The position numbers were made by a program, and so were the translations under genes. A stretch of DNA of 64,000 bases from Ancistrus triradiatus (lineage: Eukaryota; Chordata; Actinopteri; Siluriformes; Loricariidae), in the NCBI GenBank assembly GCA_025084515.1, contig JAJAGP010001509.1:1-64000 (forward strand), given 5' to 3'. Positions within the stretch are counted from its first letter, which is position 1; each line of letters opens with the position of its first letter. The notes beneath the pieces were generated by a model. It was not told the DNA's origin. It made no database searches and saw nothing but the letters and a program-made list of their open reading frames with translations. This document shows, piece by piece, positions 12,905 through 24,179 of the stretch.

Positions 12905-13939
12905 CAGTGGTGCTTGAAAGTTTGTGAACCCTTTAGAAATTTCTATATTTCTGCATAAATATGATCTAAAACATCATCAGATTTTCACACAAGTCCTAAA
13001 AATAGATAAAAAGAACCCAGTTAAACAAATGAGACAAAAATATTATACTTGGTCATTTATTTATTGAGGAAAATTATCCAATATTACATATCAGTGAGTG
13101 GCAAAAGTATGTGAACCTCTAGGATTATCAGTTAATTTGAAGATGAAATTAAAGTCAGGTGTTTTCAATCAATAGGATGACAATCAGGTGTGAGTGGGCA
13201 CCCTGTTTTATTTAAAGAACAAAGAACTATCAAAGTCTGCTCTTCACAACACGTTTGTGGAAGTGTATCTTGGCACAAACAAAGGAGATTTCTGAGGACC
13301 TCAGAAAAAAGAGTTGTTGATGCTCATCAGGCTGGAAAAAGTTAACAAAACCATCTCTAAAGAGCTTGGACTCCACCAATCCACACTCAGACAGATTCAA
13401 GACCATTGTTACCCTCCCCAGGAGTGGTCGACCAATACAGATCACTCCAACAGCAAGGTGTGTAATAGTTGGCGAGATCACAAAGGATACAGGGTAACTT
13501 CTAAGCAACCGAAGGCTTCTCTCACATTCTCTAATGCTAATGTTCATGAGTCCACCATCAGAATAACACTGAACAACAATGGTGTTCATGGCAGGGTTGC
13601 AACGAGAAAGCCACTGCTCTCCAAAAAGAACATTGCTGCTTGTCTGCAGTTTGCTAAAGATCATGTGGACAAGCCAGAAGGCTATTGGAAGAATGTTTTG
13701 TGGACGGACAAGACCAAAACAGAACTTTAAAAGAAAAGTGTTAGGTTTAGAGAAAGGTAAAGACTGCATTCCAGCATAAGAACCTTATCCCATTTGTGAA
13801 CCATGCTGGTGGTAGTATCATGGTTTGCGCCTGTTTTGCTGCATCTGGGCCAGGACGGCTTGCCATCATTGATGGAACAATGAATTCTGAATTATTTCTG
13901 AATTTTAAAGGAAAATGTCAGGACATCTGTCCATGAACC
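12905..13939 (+). mobile_element. Tc1-like transposon, family A, copy 1 (3' truncated)
   Basis: Starts at a TA with the inverted-repeat text CAGTGGTGCTTGAAAG, which reappears reversed at 27,140, 28,275 and 55,580. The coding part runs on the + strand, and the copy ends near 13,939 without its right inverted repeat. Confidence 0.85.
13260..13920 (+). pseudogene. Broken Tc1 transposase (family A)
   Basis: A DD34E transposase normally of about 340 residues that binds the terminal repeats and cuts and joins DNA at TA. A 138-codon open stretch (13,314-13,730) holds the N-terminal helix-turn-helix region and reaches the first catalytic segment, which reads WTDKTK where other copies read WTDETK. 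Two frameshifts follow. The next part (HKNLIPFV, GGSIMV, AIIDGTMNSE) lies in other frames, and the second and third acidic residues are absent because the copy is truncated. It cannot make active enzyme. Confidence 0.8.
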
Positions 13940-15744
13940 ATTTTATGTTGAACATTAATTAATTCATTTATTTGTGGTTTTATTTATTTCTAGATTTATT
14001 TAATGTTTGATTGATTTGTCATGTTTGGTCCTCAATCCCGATCTGCGTCCCCTGCCAGACTTATTTTATTTGTAAGTACAAAGTATAATATAATATGTAT
14101 GACTCTGAACTATGGATATGAACTGTGCAGTTTGTATTCTGCCAGTATTATAGTACTGTGTTCTGCATTGTGTTAGGTAAAACTCCCTAAGTTTTATAAG
14201 GAAGAAACCTTGGGAGGACCAAGACTCAAAAACAGACCCAACCTCCCTGGGCGGTGTAGATGATAAATCTAAGAATGAAACTAAAGTCATGGAGTCATAC
14301 TTTAAATAAAATGTGAAATATGCACATTGGCATTAAGTGGCCTGGGTATGATGAGGCTGGAGCTGAAGATGGAAGCAGCTGGAGTGAAGCTGCAGCGGAT
14401 GAACATCATGTGTGGGGTTGCAAAACAAAAAACAGAAAACAGAAAATGTAATTAGTTATCGATTAAAAGCACAGTGTGTATTAACAATCACTGATGCCAC
14501 ATGTAGCATGAGACCTCGGCAGCATTAGCTATAGCAGCATAGCTAGAAAGAGGAGAACTGGTAGGTGACACAGCCAAGAGTGATCACATGAGACGTCGGT
14601 AACCCCACGGGAGGCAGAAGACAGCAACCCAACGTCTCTGATCACCATAAGACTCTTTGACTATGAAGCCCCAGCTCTACCCTTAGTCTAAGGCAAGGAT
14701 GCACTAGTCAAGCTCAAGATTCAGTGCTCACCCAACACTCCTGGCTAACGGACAATTCAGGCAGGCCAGACATGACTCCAGACTCCAGCCCCAGTGACCC
14801 AAGCCATGCATCCCGGTCTAAATCTAGTCAAAAGCCTGCGTAAATAAGTATGTCTTTAGCCTAGACTTAAAATTTTGAAGAGTGTCTGAGTCTTGAACGA
14901 AAGTGGGCAGTTTATTCCATAGTGGGGGGCCATGTATGAGAAAGCCTTTCCCCCTGCTGTGACTTTTTTAATTCTAGGAACTAAAAGAAGTCCTGCACCC
15001 TGCGAACGAAGTAGGCGAGCTGGATTGTAAAACTCTAAGAGTTCACTCAGATAATGTGTTGCCAGGCCATGTAGAGCTTTATAAGTTATAGAAGTATTTT
15101 GTAATAAATGCGGAATTTAACTGGTAACCAGTGTAGTGATGATAGAACGGGAGTGGTATGATAAAATTTTCTAGTTCGAGTTAGCACTCGGGCGGCTGCA
15201 TTCTGAACTAATTGAAGTTTAGTAATAGATTTACTAGAGCATCCAGTAAGTAAGGCGTTACAGTAATCTAACCTTGAGGTTATAAATGCATGAATCAGTT
15301 TCTCTGCATCATTAAAAGAGAGGATATTTCTAAGTTTAGTGATATTACGTAATTAAAGAAAGCAATTCGAGTGATGCTGCTAATGTGTGCATCAAAGGAG
15401 AGATCTGAAGCAAATATGACAAGTTTTATACAGATGGACTGGGCATTACTGGACAGCCATCTAGATTTAGGATAGATGTAGCCAACCTGTCTCTCACAGC
15501 CTTGGGTTCCACTAACAGAACTTCAGTTTTATCTGAGTTAAGTAAGAGAAAGTTAAATAACATCCAATCTACTATTTCCTGTCATTAGGTTTGGCCGATG
15601 TGTACAGCTGTGTATCATCTGCATAGCAGTGGAAACTAATGCCATGTTTATGAATAACTGAGCCTAGTGGCAGCATGTACAGAGATAATAAAAGCAGGCC
15701 AAGCACTGACCCCTGAGGCACACCATACTTCACTTTTGAGAGCT

Positions 15745-16624
15745 TAAACCTTAGATTAAGGAGTCTGATGGCTTGCGGGAAGAAGCTGTTATACAGTCTG
15801 GTTGTGAGTGTTCGAGTGCTTCAGAACTTCTTCCCAGACGGCAGGAGTGTTAACAAAGAATTTGAGGGGTGTGTGGTGTCATCTGTAATTCTGCTGGTCT
15901 TGCGTATGCAGCGGGTGTTGAAGATGTCAGTGATGGAGGGAGGGGGACACCGATTATCTAGCAGGGAGACGTGCTTTCCTCAACCTTCGCAGAAAGTAGA
16001 GATGCTGCTGGGCTTTCCTGGTTATGGTGCTGGTGTTGAGAGACCAGGTGAGATCCTCTGCCAGGTGAACACCAAGGAATTTGGTGCTCTTTACAACCGT
16101 TGATGTTCAGTGGAGAGTGGTCACTCTGAGTTCTCCTGAAGTCAACAACCATCCCTTTAGTTTTGTTAACGTTCAGAGACAGATTGTTGACTTTACTCCA
16201 GTCCGATAGCCGTTGTACCTCCTCTCTGTATGCTGACTCGTCGTTCTTGCTGATGAGACCCACCACGGTCTTATCATCAGTGAACTTGATGATGTGGTTT
16301 GAGTTGTGCATAGATGCACAGTCGTGAATCAGCAAGTTGAACAGCAGTGGACTGAGCTCACAGCCCTGTGGGGCTCCAGTGCTCAGTGTGGTGGTGCTGG
16401 AGATAATACTACCGATCCAGACAAACTGGGGTCTCCCAGTCAGGAAGTCCAGGATCCAGTTGCAGAGGGAGGCGTCCAGGCCCAGCAGGTTCAGCTTCCC
16501 AATCAGGTGCTGAGGAATGATGGTGTTGAATGCTGAACTGAAGTCTATGAACAGCATTCGAACATAGGAGTCATCTTTATCCAGGTGGGTGAGAGCCAGA
16601 TGAACAGTGGTGGCTATGGCGTTG
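15745..16624 (-). mobile_element. 5'-truncated Rex1/CR1-like LINE nested in the L2 element
   Basis: This segment has a different reverse transcriptase from its surroundings: YVRMLFIDFSSAFNTIIP, LDASLCNWILDFLTGRP, TGAPQGCELSPLLFN and FTDDKTVVG, with VNKTKGMVVDFRR after it and a C-terminal NSFFPQAIRLLN near 15,780. The usual F-A-D-D reads FTDD. It sits exactly between the L2 WFKSY and YGVPQG motifs on the same strand. TTAAACC occurs at both edges (15,744-15,750 and 16,631-16,637) and may be a target-site duplication or chance. The clade (Rex1/CR1 within the jockey-like group) is a motif-based call. Confidence 0.7.
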
Positions 16625-17019
16625 TAGGATTTAAACCAAAAAAGTGCTAATCCCTTAATACCTACAGTATTTTCTAGTCTGTTTAGTAAAACATCATGAT
16701 CTATAGTGTCAAATGCTGCACTTAAATCTAACAGAACAAGAAAAGAAACACATCCCTTATCTGGGGACATTAACAAGTAATTTAGTACCCTAATTAATGC
16801 TGTTTCAGTACTATGATGGGGCCTGAAGTCAGACTGAAATGTTTCATAAATATCATTCCTTTGGAGGTAACTGCAGAGTTGCTGATAGACAGCTTTTTCT
16901 AAGATTTTGGACAGAAAGGATAGATTTGAAATTGGTCTATAATAAGATATCAAACAAGGGTCAAGATTGGCTTTTTTAGTCAGTGGTTTGATAACGGCAG
17001 ACTTAAAGGATTTGGGCAC
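15958..17019 (-). pseudogene. In-frame chimeric reverse-transcriptase ORF (353 codons)
   Basis: The longest open frame in the window. Residues 1-132 are the L2 RT N-terminal half (fingers and first palm motif, FDTIDHD). From residue 133 it continues without a stop into the RT of the nested LINE (FIDFSSAFNT at about 158-165, TGAPQGCELSP at about 214-224, FTDD at about 246-249). After about residue 310 the frame leaves the coding phase. It carries two copies of the first RT acidic motif from unrelated families, so it is an accident of insertion. No promoter or start context supports expression. Confidence 0.75.
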
Positions 17020-17489
17020 ATAACCAAAGGTAAGGGATGAATTTAAAATAACTAACAGTGGCTCTATAATACTAGGTATTACTTCTATGAGTAAACGTAT
17101 AGGAATTGAATCTAATAAACATATTGATGACTTAGACGAGCTGATTAGTGCGGATAGTTCAGTATTAGTAATTGGGGTAAAAGATTATAATCTTGATTTA
17201 CAGCTAATTAAACAGATGTCTTCACTAGTGCTAGTTTATGCAAAATGTTTTCTATCTTATCATTAAAGAAAGTCTTTAATCATTACTGTTAAAATTACAC
17301 AGAACAGGAGAATCCCTTTCTGTAGGGTTTTTTGTTAATTTGGAGACTGTATTAAAGTTAAATCTTGGATTATCCTTATTTTTCTCTATAATTGAGTAGA
17401 GGTATGCTGCTTTAGCTTTAGTAAGGGCATGCTTATACTCTGCCATGCTGTCTCTCCCAGCAATCTTAAACACCCCCACCAACATCCCA

Positions 17490-17710
17490 CAGTTGAAGAT
17501 GTTCTGCACGGAGGAATGGGCTAAAATTCCTCCAAAGTCAGTGTTCAGGACTGATCAACAATTACAGGAAATGTTTAGTTGCAGTTATTGCTGCACAGGG
17601 GGGTCACACCAGATACTGAAATCAAAGTTTCACATACTTTTGCCACTCACTGATTTATAATATTGAATCATTTTCCTCAACAAATAAATGACCAAGTATA
17701 ATATATTAAC
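17490..17710 (+). mobile_element. Tc1-like family A, 3' fragment
   Basis: The + strand carries the last coding codons of a family A transposase (EEWAKIPPKSVF), then the text around TTCACATACTTTTGCCACTCA and AATGACCAAGTATAAT found next to the right inverted repeat of other copies. The terminal repeat itself is missing. Confidence 0.65.
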
Positions 17711-17872
17711 TTCCAAAAACATGCTGGTAGTTGGGATACGGTACTTTAAATTGTCCCTAAGTGTGATAGTGATTGTGCCCTGCACAGATCCATGGTCGAT
17801 GTTGCCTTGCTTCCAGTGTTTCCAGTGCATACTACTTTTTTATTACAACACATAATTTTTCTTGTCATATTA

Positions 17873-18210
17873 TGGGTGGGTGGCTTGGTGGGTAGCACCG
17901 CTGCCTCACAGCAAGAAAGGTTCTGGGTTCAATCCCAGGGAGTAGCAGCCTGGGTTCTTTCTGTGTGGCGTCTGCATGTCCTCCCTGTGTCTGGGTGGGT
18001 TTACTTCGGGTACTCGGGTTTCCTCCCACAGTCCAAAGACATGTTTGTTAGGTTAATTGATTACACTAAATTGACTTGAGTGTGTAAATGTGAGTGCATA
18101 TGTATATATGACTAGTCTTGAGGTAACCTTGTGTATAGCTGTAACCGTGTGTAGCTGAAATGTCCATTGGTGCTGATAACGACGTTAAATAAACCAAATA
18201 AACAAACGAA
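17873..18210 (+). mobile_element. DANA/Mermaid-type tRNA-derived SINE
   Basis: A polymerase III A box (TGGCTTGGTGGGTAGC, 17,881) and B box (GGGTTCAATCCC, about 17,926-17,937) precede the conserved body with CTGCCTCACAGCAAGAA, TTCTGTGTGGCG and TTTCCTCCCACAGTCC, as in the fish DANA/Mermaid SINEs. The 3' tail (about 18,108-18,205) has GCTGAAATGTCC and ends in repeats of AAATAAAC. A second copy of this tail lies at 54,473-54,600. Confidence 0.8.
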
Positions 18211-18224
18211 AATGAATGGCACTC

Positions 18225-18379
18225 CAGAACAGTAGGCGGCGGTATGCACTTCTTTAGTGCACGTCTATCCTAATCTCGAAACAACTATAACCGAAGAGGA
18301 GATCGCGTCGCGGTTAATGTAGCCACTGAGTGGTTTGTTTTCAGAGCTGTTGATTTATTAAGAGGGATATTTCAACAAA
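18225..18379 (+). promoter_or_regulatory. Candidate promoter / non-coding first exon
   Basis: A short CpG-containing stretch (ACCGAAGAGGAGATCGCG, then TCGCGG) that stands out from AT-rich surroundings and ends in an exact splice donor consensus, GTAAGT, at 18,380-18,385. fbxo38 needs an upstream non-coding exon because its first coding exon begins at an acceptor. This is the best-looking candidate in the window but would imply a 31.5-kb intron. No transcript evidence is available. It may equally belong to another transcript or be an old repeat. Confidence 0.25.
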
Positions 18380-18385
18380 TGTAAG

Positions 18386-18762
18386 TTATCGTAATCGTTT
18401 ATATATCTATCTGTTTTGCGATGTTTGGTCCACATTCGGTTTTCCATAAAGAAATGTGTTAATGATTTTAGAAGACTTAGTACCTGCTCTGTTAGTTAAA
18501 TTTCTTGTTTACATTGGTTTACTTAATATAATGGATGTTGGACAAATCAGATAACCTTCGTAGTGTGTAGTATTAGTATTATTACGTCTTGGTAGTTTTT
18601 GGTTTAAAAAATGTAATTGTATTGAAAGAAAAACGCACTCATTGTTCATTGTATCAGTTCTACTTACCATACAGATACATTTTGTGGTTTTACAGTTACA
18701 GACTGTAATCTATCTGTTTCGCTACATACTTTGTTAGTTCCCTTTACTCTGTTCTCTAATGG
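18386..18762. other. No feature recognised
   Basis: AT-rich sequence with no translatable similarity or repeat that I recognise. Confidence 0.4.
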
Positions 18763-19185
18763 TCAGTACCCCCACAGATCAGGTACTGTTTGGATGGTGG
18801 ATACTCAGCACTGCAGTGACACTGATGCACTGGTGTTGGTGTGTTAGTGTGTGTTGTACTGGTTATGATTGGATCAGATAGAGCAGTGCTCATGGAATGG
18901 ACACTGTCCATTCACTGTGCACATCTAGCTTATTGCTCCACCTTGTTGTCATCTAATACTTCATCAGTGCTCACAGGATGCTGATAACTGCACATTTTTG
19001 GTTGGGGGACCATTTTCAGTACAGCAGTGACACTAGTAGTTAAAAAAAAAAAAAAAAAAAAAAATTCCAGCAGTACTGCTGTGTCTTATCCACTCATACC
19101 GTCATACCGGAACATCAGTGTCACTGAAGTGCTGAGAATGATCTAAAACCCATATAGTACCTGATCTGTGGTGGTCCTGTGGGGA
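18763..19185. mobile_element. Fold-back (inverted-arm) element, copy 1
   Basis: The left arm (CACAGATCAGGTACT, then TCAGCACTGCAGTGACACTGA) returns inverted at the right end (GTACCTGATCTGTG, preceded by TCAGTGTCACTGAAGTGCTGAGA). The centre has a 23-bp A run at 19,042-19,064. It is a non-autonomous fold-back element without coding capacity; a partial copy is at 28,640-28,795. Confidence 0.75.
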
Positions 19186-19194
19186 TCCTGCAAA

Positions 19195-19375
19195 GTCAGA
19201 ATCAGGCTTTAATGGCCAAGTATGCTTGCACATACAAGGAATTTTCTTTGAATACAGTTGCTCACATTGTAGTCACATAGTCACATCACATAGTACAACA
19301 TTTTCCAGTATTACATGAAAAACACACCTTCCAAGCATGTACACACACACACACACACACACACACTCTCTTCAT
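19195..19375. repeat. LINE 3'-end-like fragment and (AC)n
   Basis: AGAATCAGGCTTTAATGGCC with CTTGCACATACAAGGAATTT is text I associate with the 3' ends of fish LINEs. An (AC)n microsatellite occupies 19,341-19,367. Confidence 0.5.
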
Positions 19376-20040
19376 AACCTAAATCTTACTTGTGCAGTGA
19401 TATATTTTATGTTTTATATTTTAAGTGTTGAGTGCAGCATTAAATATAAATAGAAGTTAAATTAAGACAAATAAAAGTGAGGTAGAAGGAGAAGCCCAGG
19501 GTGAAGAAGTACAGATGGGGTGTTCTGTGCATTTGTAGTGTTCAAGTATTCGTAAGTTTGATGGCATGTGGATTTTCTTTGGTTAATACGTGTGGAAATG
19601 TCCTTTTACAATTTATTGCATATGAAATGTGCTTTTTATGTTGTGGAAATGGCTTTTTTCTGTCTATGTCCCCATTATTTTAGCTTTTCTTTTGCTTCAG
19701 GTCAGAACTCGTCTCAGTCACATTGGAATACGGAAAAAAAATGTAAATAGTGCAGTTTTAAATTCTAATAATTGACCCTCATTGAATAAAATGCAACTAA
19801 ATCAGCAATTTCTGTGTGAAATGATATAGGTACACTCATAGCCAATATATAGTATAGTACAGAAGTAAAGATTATTATTATTATTATTAGAATATAAGAC
19901 TTTAAAAGTGATATAAGCGCAGTATCTTTCTTTGGTATCGAAAAAGGTATTGAATTTCAATATTTCAGTAAGTATAGTGACGACGTTGAAATTCTCAGTT
20001 CTCATAAGTATCGTGACAACTATAGTTGTTGCAGTAGTTT
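19376..20040. other. No feature recognised
   Basis: AT-rich sequence with a short (TTA)n at about 19,873. Two 60-codon open frames here show no family features. Confidence 0.4.
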
Positions 20041-20044
20041 TTGT

Positions 20045-20680
20045 GATTAATACCTTAATACCTACAGTATTTTCTAGTCTGTTTAGTAAAACATCATGAT
20101 CTATAGTGTCAAATGCTGCGCTTAAATCTAACAGAGCAAGAAACACATCCCTTATCTGAGGACATTAACAAGTCATTTAGTACCCTAATTAATGCTGTTT
20201 CAGTACTATGATGGGGCCTGAAGCCAGACTGAAATGTTTCAGAAATTTCATTCCTTTGGAGGTAACTGCAGAGCTGCTGATAGACGGCTTTTTCTAAGAT
20301 TTTGGACAGAAACGTTAGATTTGAAATTGGTCTATAATCACACAAGGGTCAAGATTGGCTTTTTTAATCAGTGGTTTGATAACGGCAGACTTAAAGGATT
20401 TGGGCACATAACCAAAGGTAAGGGATGAATTTAAAATAACTAACACTGGCTCTATAATACTAGGTATTACTTGTTTGAGTAAACGTTGTAGGAATTGGAT
20501 CTAATAAGCATGTTGATGACTTAGACGAGCTGATCAGTGCGGATAATTCAGTATTAGTAATTGGGGTAAAAGATTCTAATCTTAATTTACAGCTCATTAA
20601 ACAGATGTCTTCACTAGTGCTGCATCTGGAAGGCGGCTGAATAGTTAGTGTTGTGTCAGTCTGTATTGTTGAGCGAGAGC
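20045..20680 (-). mobile_element. L2-type LINE fragment (second copy)
   Basis: Reads on the - strand as the L2 segment before and into RT: FTPITNTELSALISSSKSS (20,560), then YRPISNLTFLSKILEKAV, FRPHHSTETALIRVLN and DLSAAFDTIDHD. It is nearly collinear with 16,650-17,200, so both derive from closely related L2 copies. It is truncated at both ends and frameshifted. Confidence 0.8.
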
Positions 20681-20682
20681 CC

Positions 20683-21040
20683 AAAAACATCATGTTTCTA
20701 GAGGAGATCTGCATGGAGGAATGAGCCAAAATACCAGCTATAGTGTGTGCAAACCTGGTGAAGACTTACAGGAAACCTTTGACCTCTGTCATTGCCAACA
20801 AAGGTTATGTTGCAAAGTATTGAGTTGAACTTTTGTTATTGACCGAAAACTTATTTTCCACCATAATTTGCAATTAAATTTTTTAAAAATCCTACAATGT
20901 GATTTCCTGTATTTTTTCCCCCTCTTTTTGTCTCTCATAGTTGAAATGTACCTATGATGAAAATTACAGACCTCTCTCATCTTTCTAAGTAGGAGAACTT
21001 GCACAACCAGTGGCTGACTAAGTACTTTTTTGGCCCACTG
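20683..21040 (+). mobile_element. Tc1-like family C, 3' fragment
   Basis: Contains the transposase end (ATGGAGGAATGAGCC), TTATTGACCGAAAACTTA and the right inverted repeat, which ends ...TGGCCCACTG at a TA (21,041-21,042). The 5' two-thirds is missing. Confidence 0.75.
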
Positions 21041-21059
21041 TAAAGGCCCTTAAATACAG

Positions 21060-21568
21060 ATGTTTCAAGATACTGAACCTGATAGCACCAGGTGGCGGAA
21101 GGATTTTGTGTCCTTCATGCGGGTGTACAGATCCCTAGTCATATCAAAGTTATCTGCTATGGAAGTGCTGTCTATGGGGCAGCCAGAAGCTCACTAAACA
21201 CCACACCACTAAGGTATCTGGCTAGTGCTGACATAAGGGTAAGGTTTCCCCCAGCATTTCCCTATGTTTATAGATGGCGTTAAGTCCGTTAATAAGGTGT
21301 GGCGAGCTATTGTAGCTGGACAACAGTCCAAATTAGTTATCCTCCCAAGACACAGTTCAGTATTCATGGCAGAGGCCTATGCTTTGCCGTTGGCCCTAGA
21401 ACACACCAAGAACACACAGCTACAAAGAGTCCCTATATGGACCGATTACAAATCCTGTCTGCAGGCCCAAGGGGTGCTTGTCTCTGACCACCCTATCATC
21501 GTAAACATGCTGCAAAAAACATACCAACTCAGAGCTGGGCTGCAGTGTGGTTTACTGGAATTTTAGAC
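21060..21568 (+). mobile_element. I-like LINE fragment with RNase H domain (5' part)
   Basis: The + strand reads as the end of RT (VYRSLVIS, YGSAVYGAARSS) followed by an RNase H-like domain (LPRHSSVFMAEAYALPLALEH, IWTDYKSCLQA, HPIIVNMLQKTY). Non-LTR elements of the I group carry RNase H after RT. The frame breaks at several points. The element continues at 27,143 after nested insertions. Confidence 0.65.
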
Positions 21569-21570
21569 TA

Positions 21571-22144
21571 CCGTATTTTTCGGGCTATAAAGCACACCGG
21601 GTTATAAGGCGCAATATCAATGATCGACTGCTAATGAATTTATTTTCATACATAAAGTGCACCGGGTTATAAGGCGCATTAAATGAAACAAAACTCTTAA
21701 GTTCCCTCGGAAACTCAGTTTGGTCTTCTTTACCTGGCGCAGGGCGTCTTCTTCCTTCCTCCACCTCCATATCATTGATCTGTTAATGTTGATTTCTCTC
21801 GCAGCTGCTCTATTTCCATGTTGTACTGCGTGACGGATAGTGTTGAGTCTGAAATCCGCTTCGACAATGAATGAATGAATGCACATACCCTAATGTTGAA
21901 GCACAGATCGTATTACTCTGCGATGCTACTGACTATGGTGGCTGTAAGCTTCGTAACTTACCAAGGCCGTGCTAAAACATTTTGACAGATTTATGAGCGC
22001 CGTGTACCATCTACTATCGGTTCTAGGTCAGAAAGCACAACCAGAATGAATTCATACATTAGGCGCACTGCATTTTAAGGCGCACTGTCGATTTTTGAGA
22101 ATATTAAAGGATTTTAAGTGCGCCTTATGGTCTGAAAAATATGG
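21571..22144 (-). mobile_element. pogo-like non-autonomous DNA transposon
   Basis: Terminal inverted repeats CCGTATTTTTCGGGCTAT (left) and CCATATTTTTCAGACCAT (right, read inverted) sit directly between TA dinucleotides (21,569-21,570 and 22,145-22,146). On the - strand a short frame (21,617-21,886) retains a helix-turn-helix segment, NTIRHAVQHGNRAAAREIN, resembling the N-terminal DNA-binding domain of pogo-type transposases. The catalytic part is gone. Confidence 0.75.
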
Positions 22145-22663
22145 TACAGAGCCAGGTCCCAGCCAACTGATACGAAGTCTTTTATCACCTCCTATAGTGG
22201 TGCTTGAAAGTTTGTGGACCCTTTAGAATTTCTGTATAAATATGACCTAAAACTTCATCAAATTTTCACACACACCATAAAAGTAGATAAAGAGGACCCA
22301 GTTAAATAACTGGGACAAAAAAATTTTACTTGGCCATTTAGGCCAATATTACCAATATTACATATTAGTGAGTAGCAAAAGTGTCTGAACTGCAACTGAA
22401 TGTTTCTTGTAACAGTTAATCAGTCTTGCACACTGTACACTGACTTGCACACTGGGTTTTTTTTTAGCCCATTTTTGCCCATTCCTCCGTACAGAACATT
22501 GCGATTGGATTAAAGTCAGGATTTTTACTTGGCCATTTCTTAACATTAACTTCATTCTTCTTTAACCGTTCTTTGGTAGGACGACCTGTGTACTTAGGAT
22601 CGTTGTCTGCTGCATGACCCACCTTCTCTTGAGATTCAGTTCATGGACAAATGTTCTGAAATT

Positions 22664-23210
22664 TTACTTTAGAATTCTATGATATAATTCAGAATTCATT
22701 GTTCCATCAATGATGGCAAGCTGTCCTGGCCCAGATGCAGCATAACAGGCCCAAACCATGATGCTACCACCACCGTGTTTCACAAATGGGATAAGGTTCT
22801 TATGCTGGAATGCAGTGTTTTTCTTACTCCATACATAACACTTTTCTTTTAAACCAAAAAGTTCTATTTTGGTCTCATCCGTCCACAAAACATTCTTCCA
22901 ATAGCCTTCTGGCTTGTCCACGTGGTCTTTACCGAAATGCAGATGAGCAGCAATGTTCTTTTTGGAGAGCAGTGGCTTTCTCCTTGCAACCCTGCCATAC
23001 ACACCATTGTTGTTCAGTGTTCTTCTGATGGAGGACTCATGAACATTAACATTTGCCAATGTCAGAGAGGCCTTCAGTTGCTTAGAAGTTACCCTGGGGT
23101 ACTTTATGACCTCGCCAACTATTTTCCTTTTCCAGCCTGATGAGCATCAACAACTTTTTCTGAGGTCCTCAGAAATCTCCTTTGTTCGTGCCATGATACA
23201 CTTCCACAAA
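22664..23210 (-). pseudogene. Broken Tc1 transposase (family A)
   Basis: An open stretch of 131 codons (22,664-23,059) carries the catalytic core start WTDETKIELFG (first Asp), then GGGSIMVWAC and AIIDGTMNSELYHRIL. The N-terminal DNA-binding part lies upstream (23,060-23,210) in a shifted frame, and the C-terminal third with the second Asp and the Glu is replaced by unrelated text near 22,400-22,660. It is non-functional. Confidence 0.8.
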
Positions 23211-23375
23211 CGCGTGTTGTGAAGAGCAGACTTTGATAGATCCCTGTTCTTTAGAGGTTCACATACTTTTGCCACTCAGTAATATGTGATATTGGATCAT
23301 TTTCCTCAATAAATAAATGTTTTAATAAATATTTTTGTCTAATTTGTTTAACTGGGTTCTCTTTATCTACTTTTA

Positions 23376-23513
<138 letters not shown>

Positions 23514-24179
23514 CTTTTTTTAGTTTTAGTTCTTTTGACTAAAATGTAATTTAGTTTTAGACAATTTAGTCATCTTGTTTTTGTCGACTAATTATAATAT
23601 AGTTGACTAAATCTACAGTAGCTTTAGTTGACTAACATATGAAATGTAAACATTGCAATATGTAAATACTGCAATAATGTTTTTTAACATTTCCCTTTTA
23701 AGGTGAAACCTCTACATGCATGCATTGATAGTAAAACTATATATTAAAGTGGTTATTACTCAAAATTTCCACCACAGATTCTGCTTCACACTTGGTGTGG
23801 ACATTCAGCAGATATTCTAAAATAGAATCAAGTTGGAATGAATGATGTTTTATAAGATCCAATTAAGATATAAGCTCAGGTCTATACACATGCATTATAA
23901 TAACAGTATACAGTAAAGTGGTCACCAAAACTCATAATTTCTATCAAGGATCTGCTTCAAACTCTGTGGACACTCATGAGATATTGTATGATATATTGAA
24001 TCAAGCTGGAATAAATGATACAATATATTATGAGCTTTTTTAAACACATAAGATCAGATATATGTGCATGCTGTATATGGATGTATTCATAATCACAGTG
24101 TAAAACAGAGTTATACTACCCGAATACTCCTTAAATACCCTGCTCAAAAAAATAAAGGGAACACTTAAACAACACAATA

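Larger units (their letters stand above)
14085..17520 (-). mobile_element. L2-type LINE, decayed, interrupted by a second LINE
   Basis: On the - strand this reads as the later part of an L2-clade non-LTR element. A pre-RT segment (AEYKHALTKAKAAY, 17,250-17,480) is followed by the RT start (YYRPISNLSFLSKILEKA), then DLSAAFDTIDHDVLL up to 16,624. Beyond an 0.88-kb insertion comes YGVPQGSVLG with the catalytic FHCYADDTQLY (15,600-15,735), then the C-terminal LIHAFITSRLDYC block (about 14,880-15,350). The 3' untranslated part (to about 14,085) has the AAGGTTTCTTCC text common in fish L2 elements. Stops and frameshifts make it inactive. Confidence 0.8.

Noticed and set aside
19501..19750. Two 60-codon frames with hydrophobic stretches (possible small membrane protein)
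   Set aside because: They overlap in different frames in AT-rich DNA, with no conserved motif or splice context.
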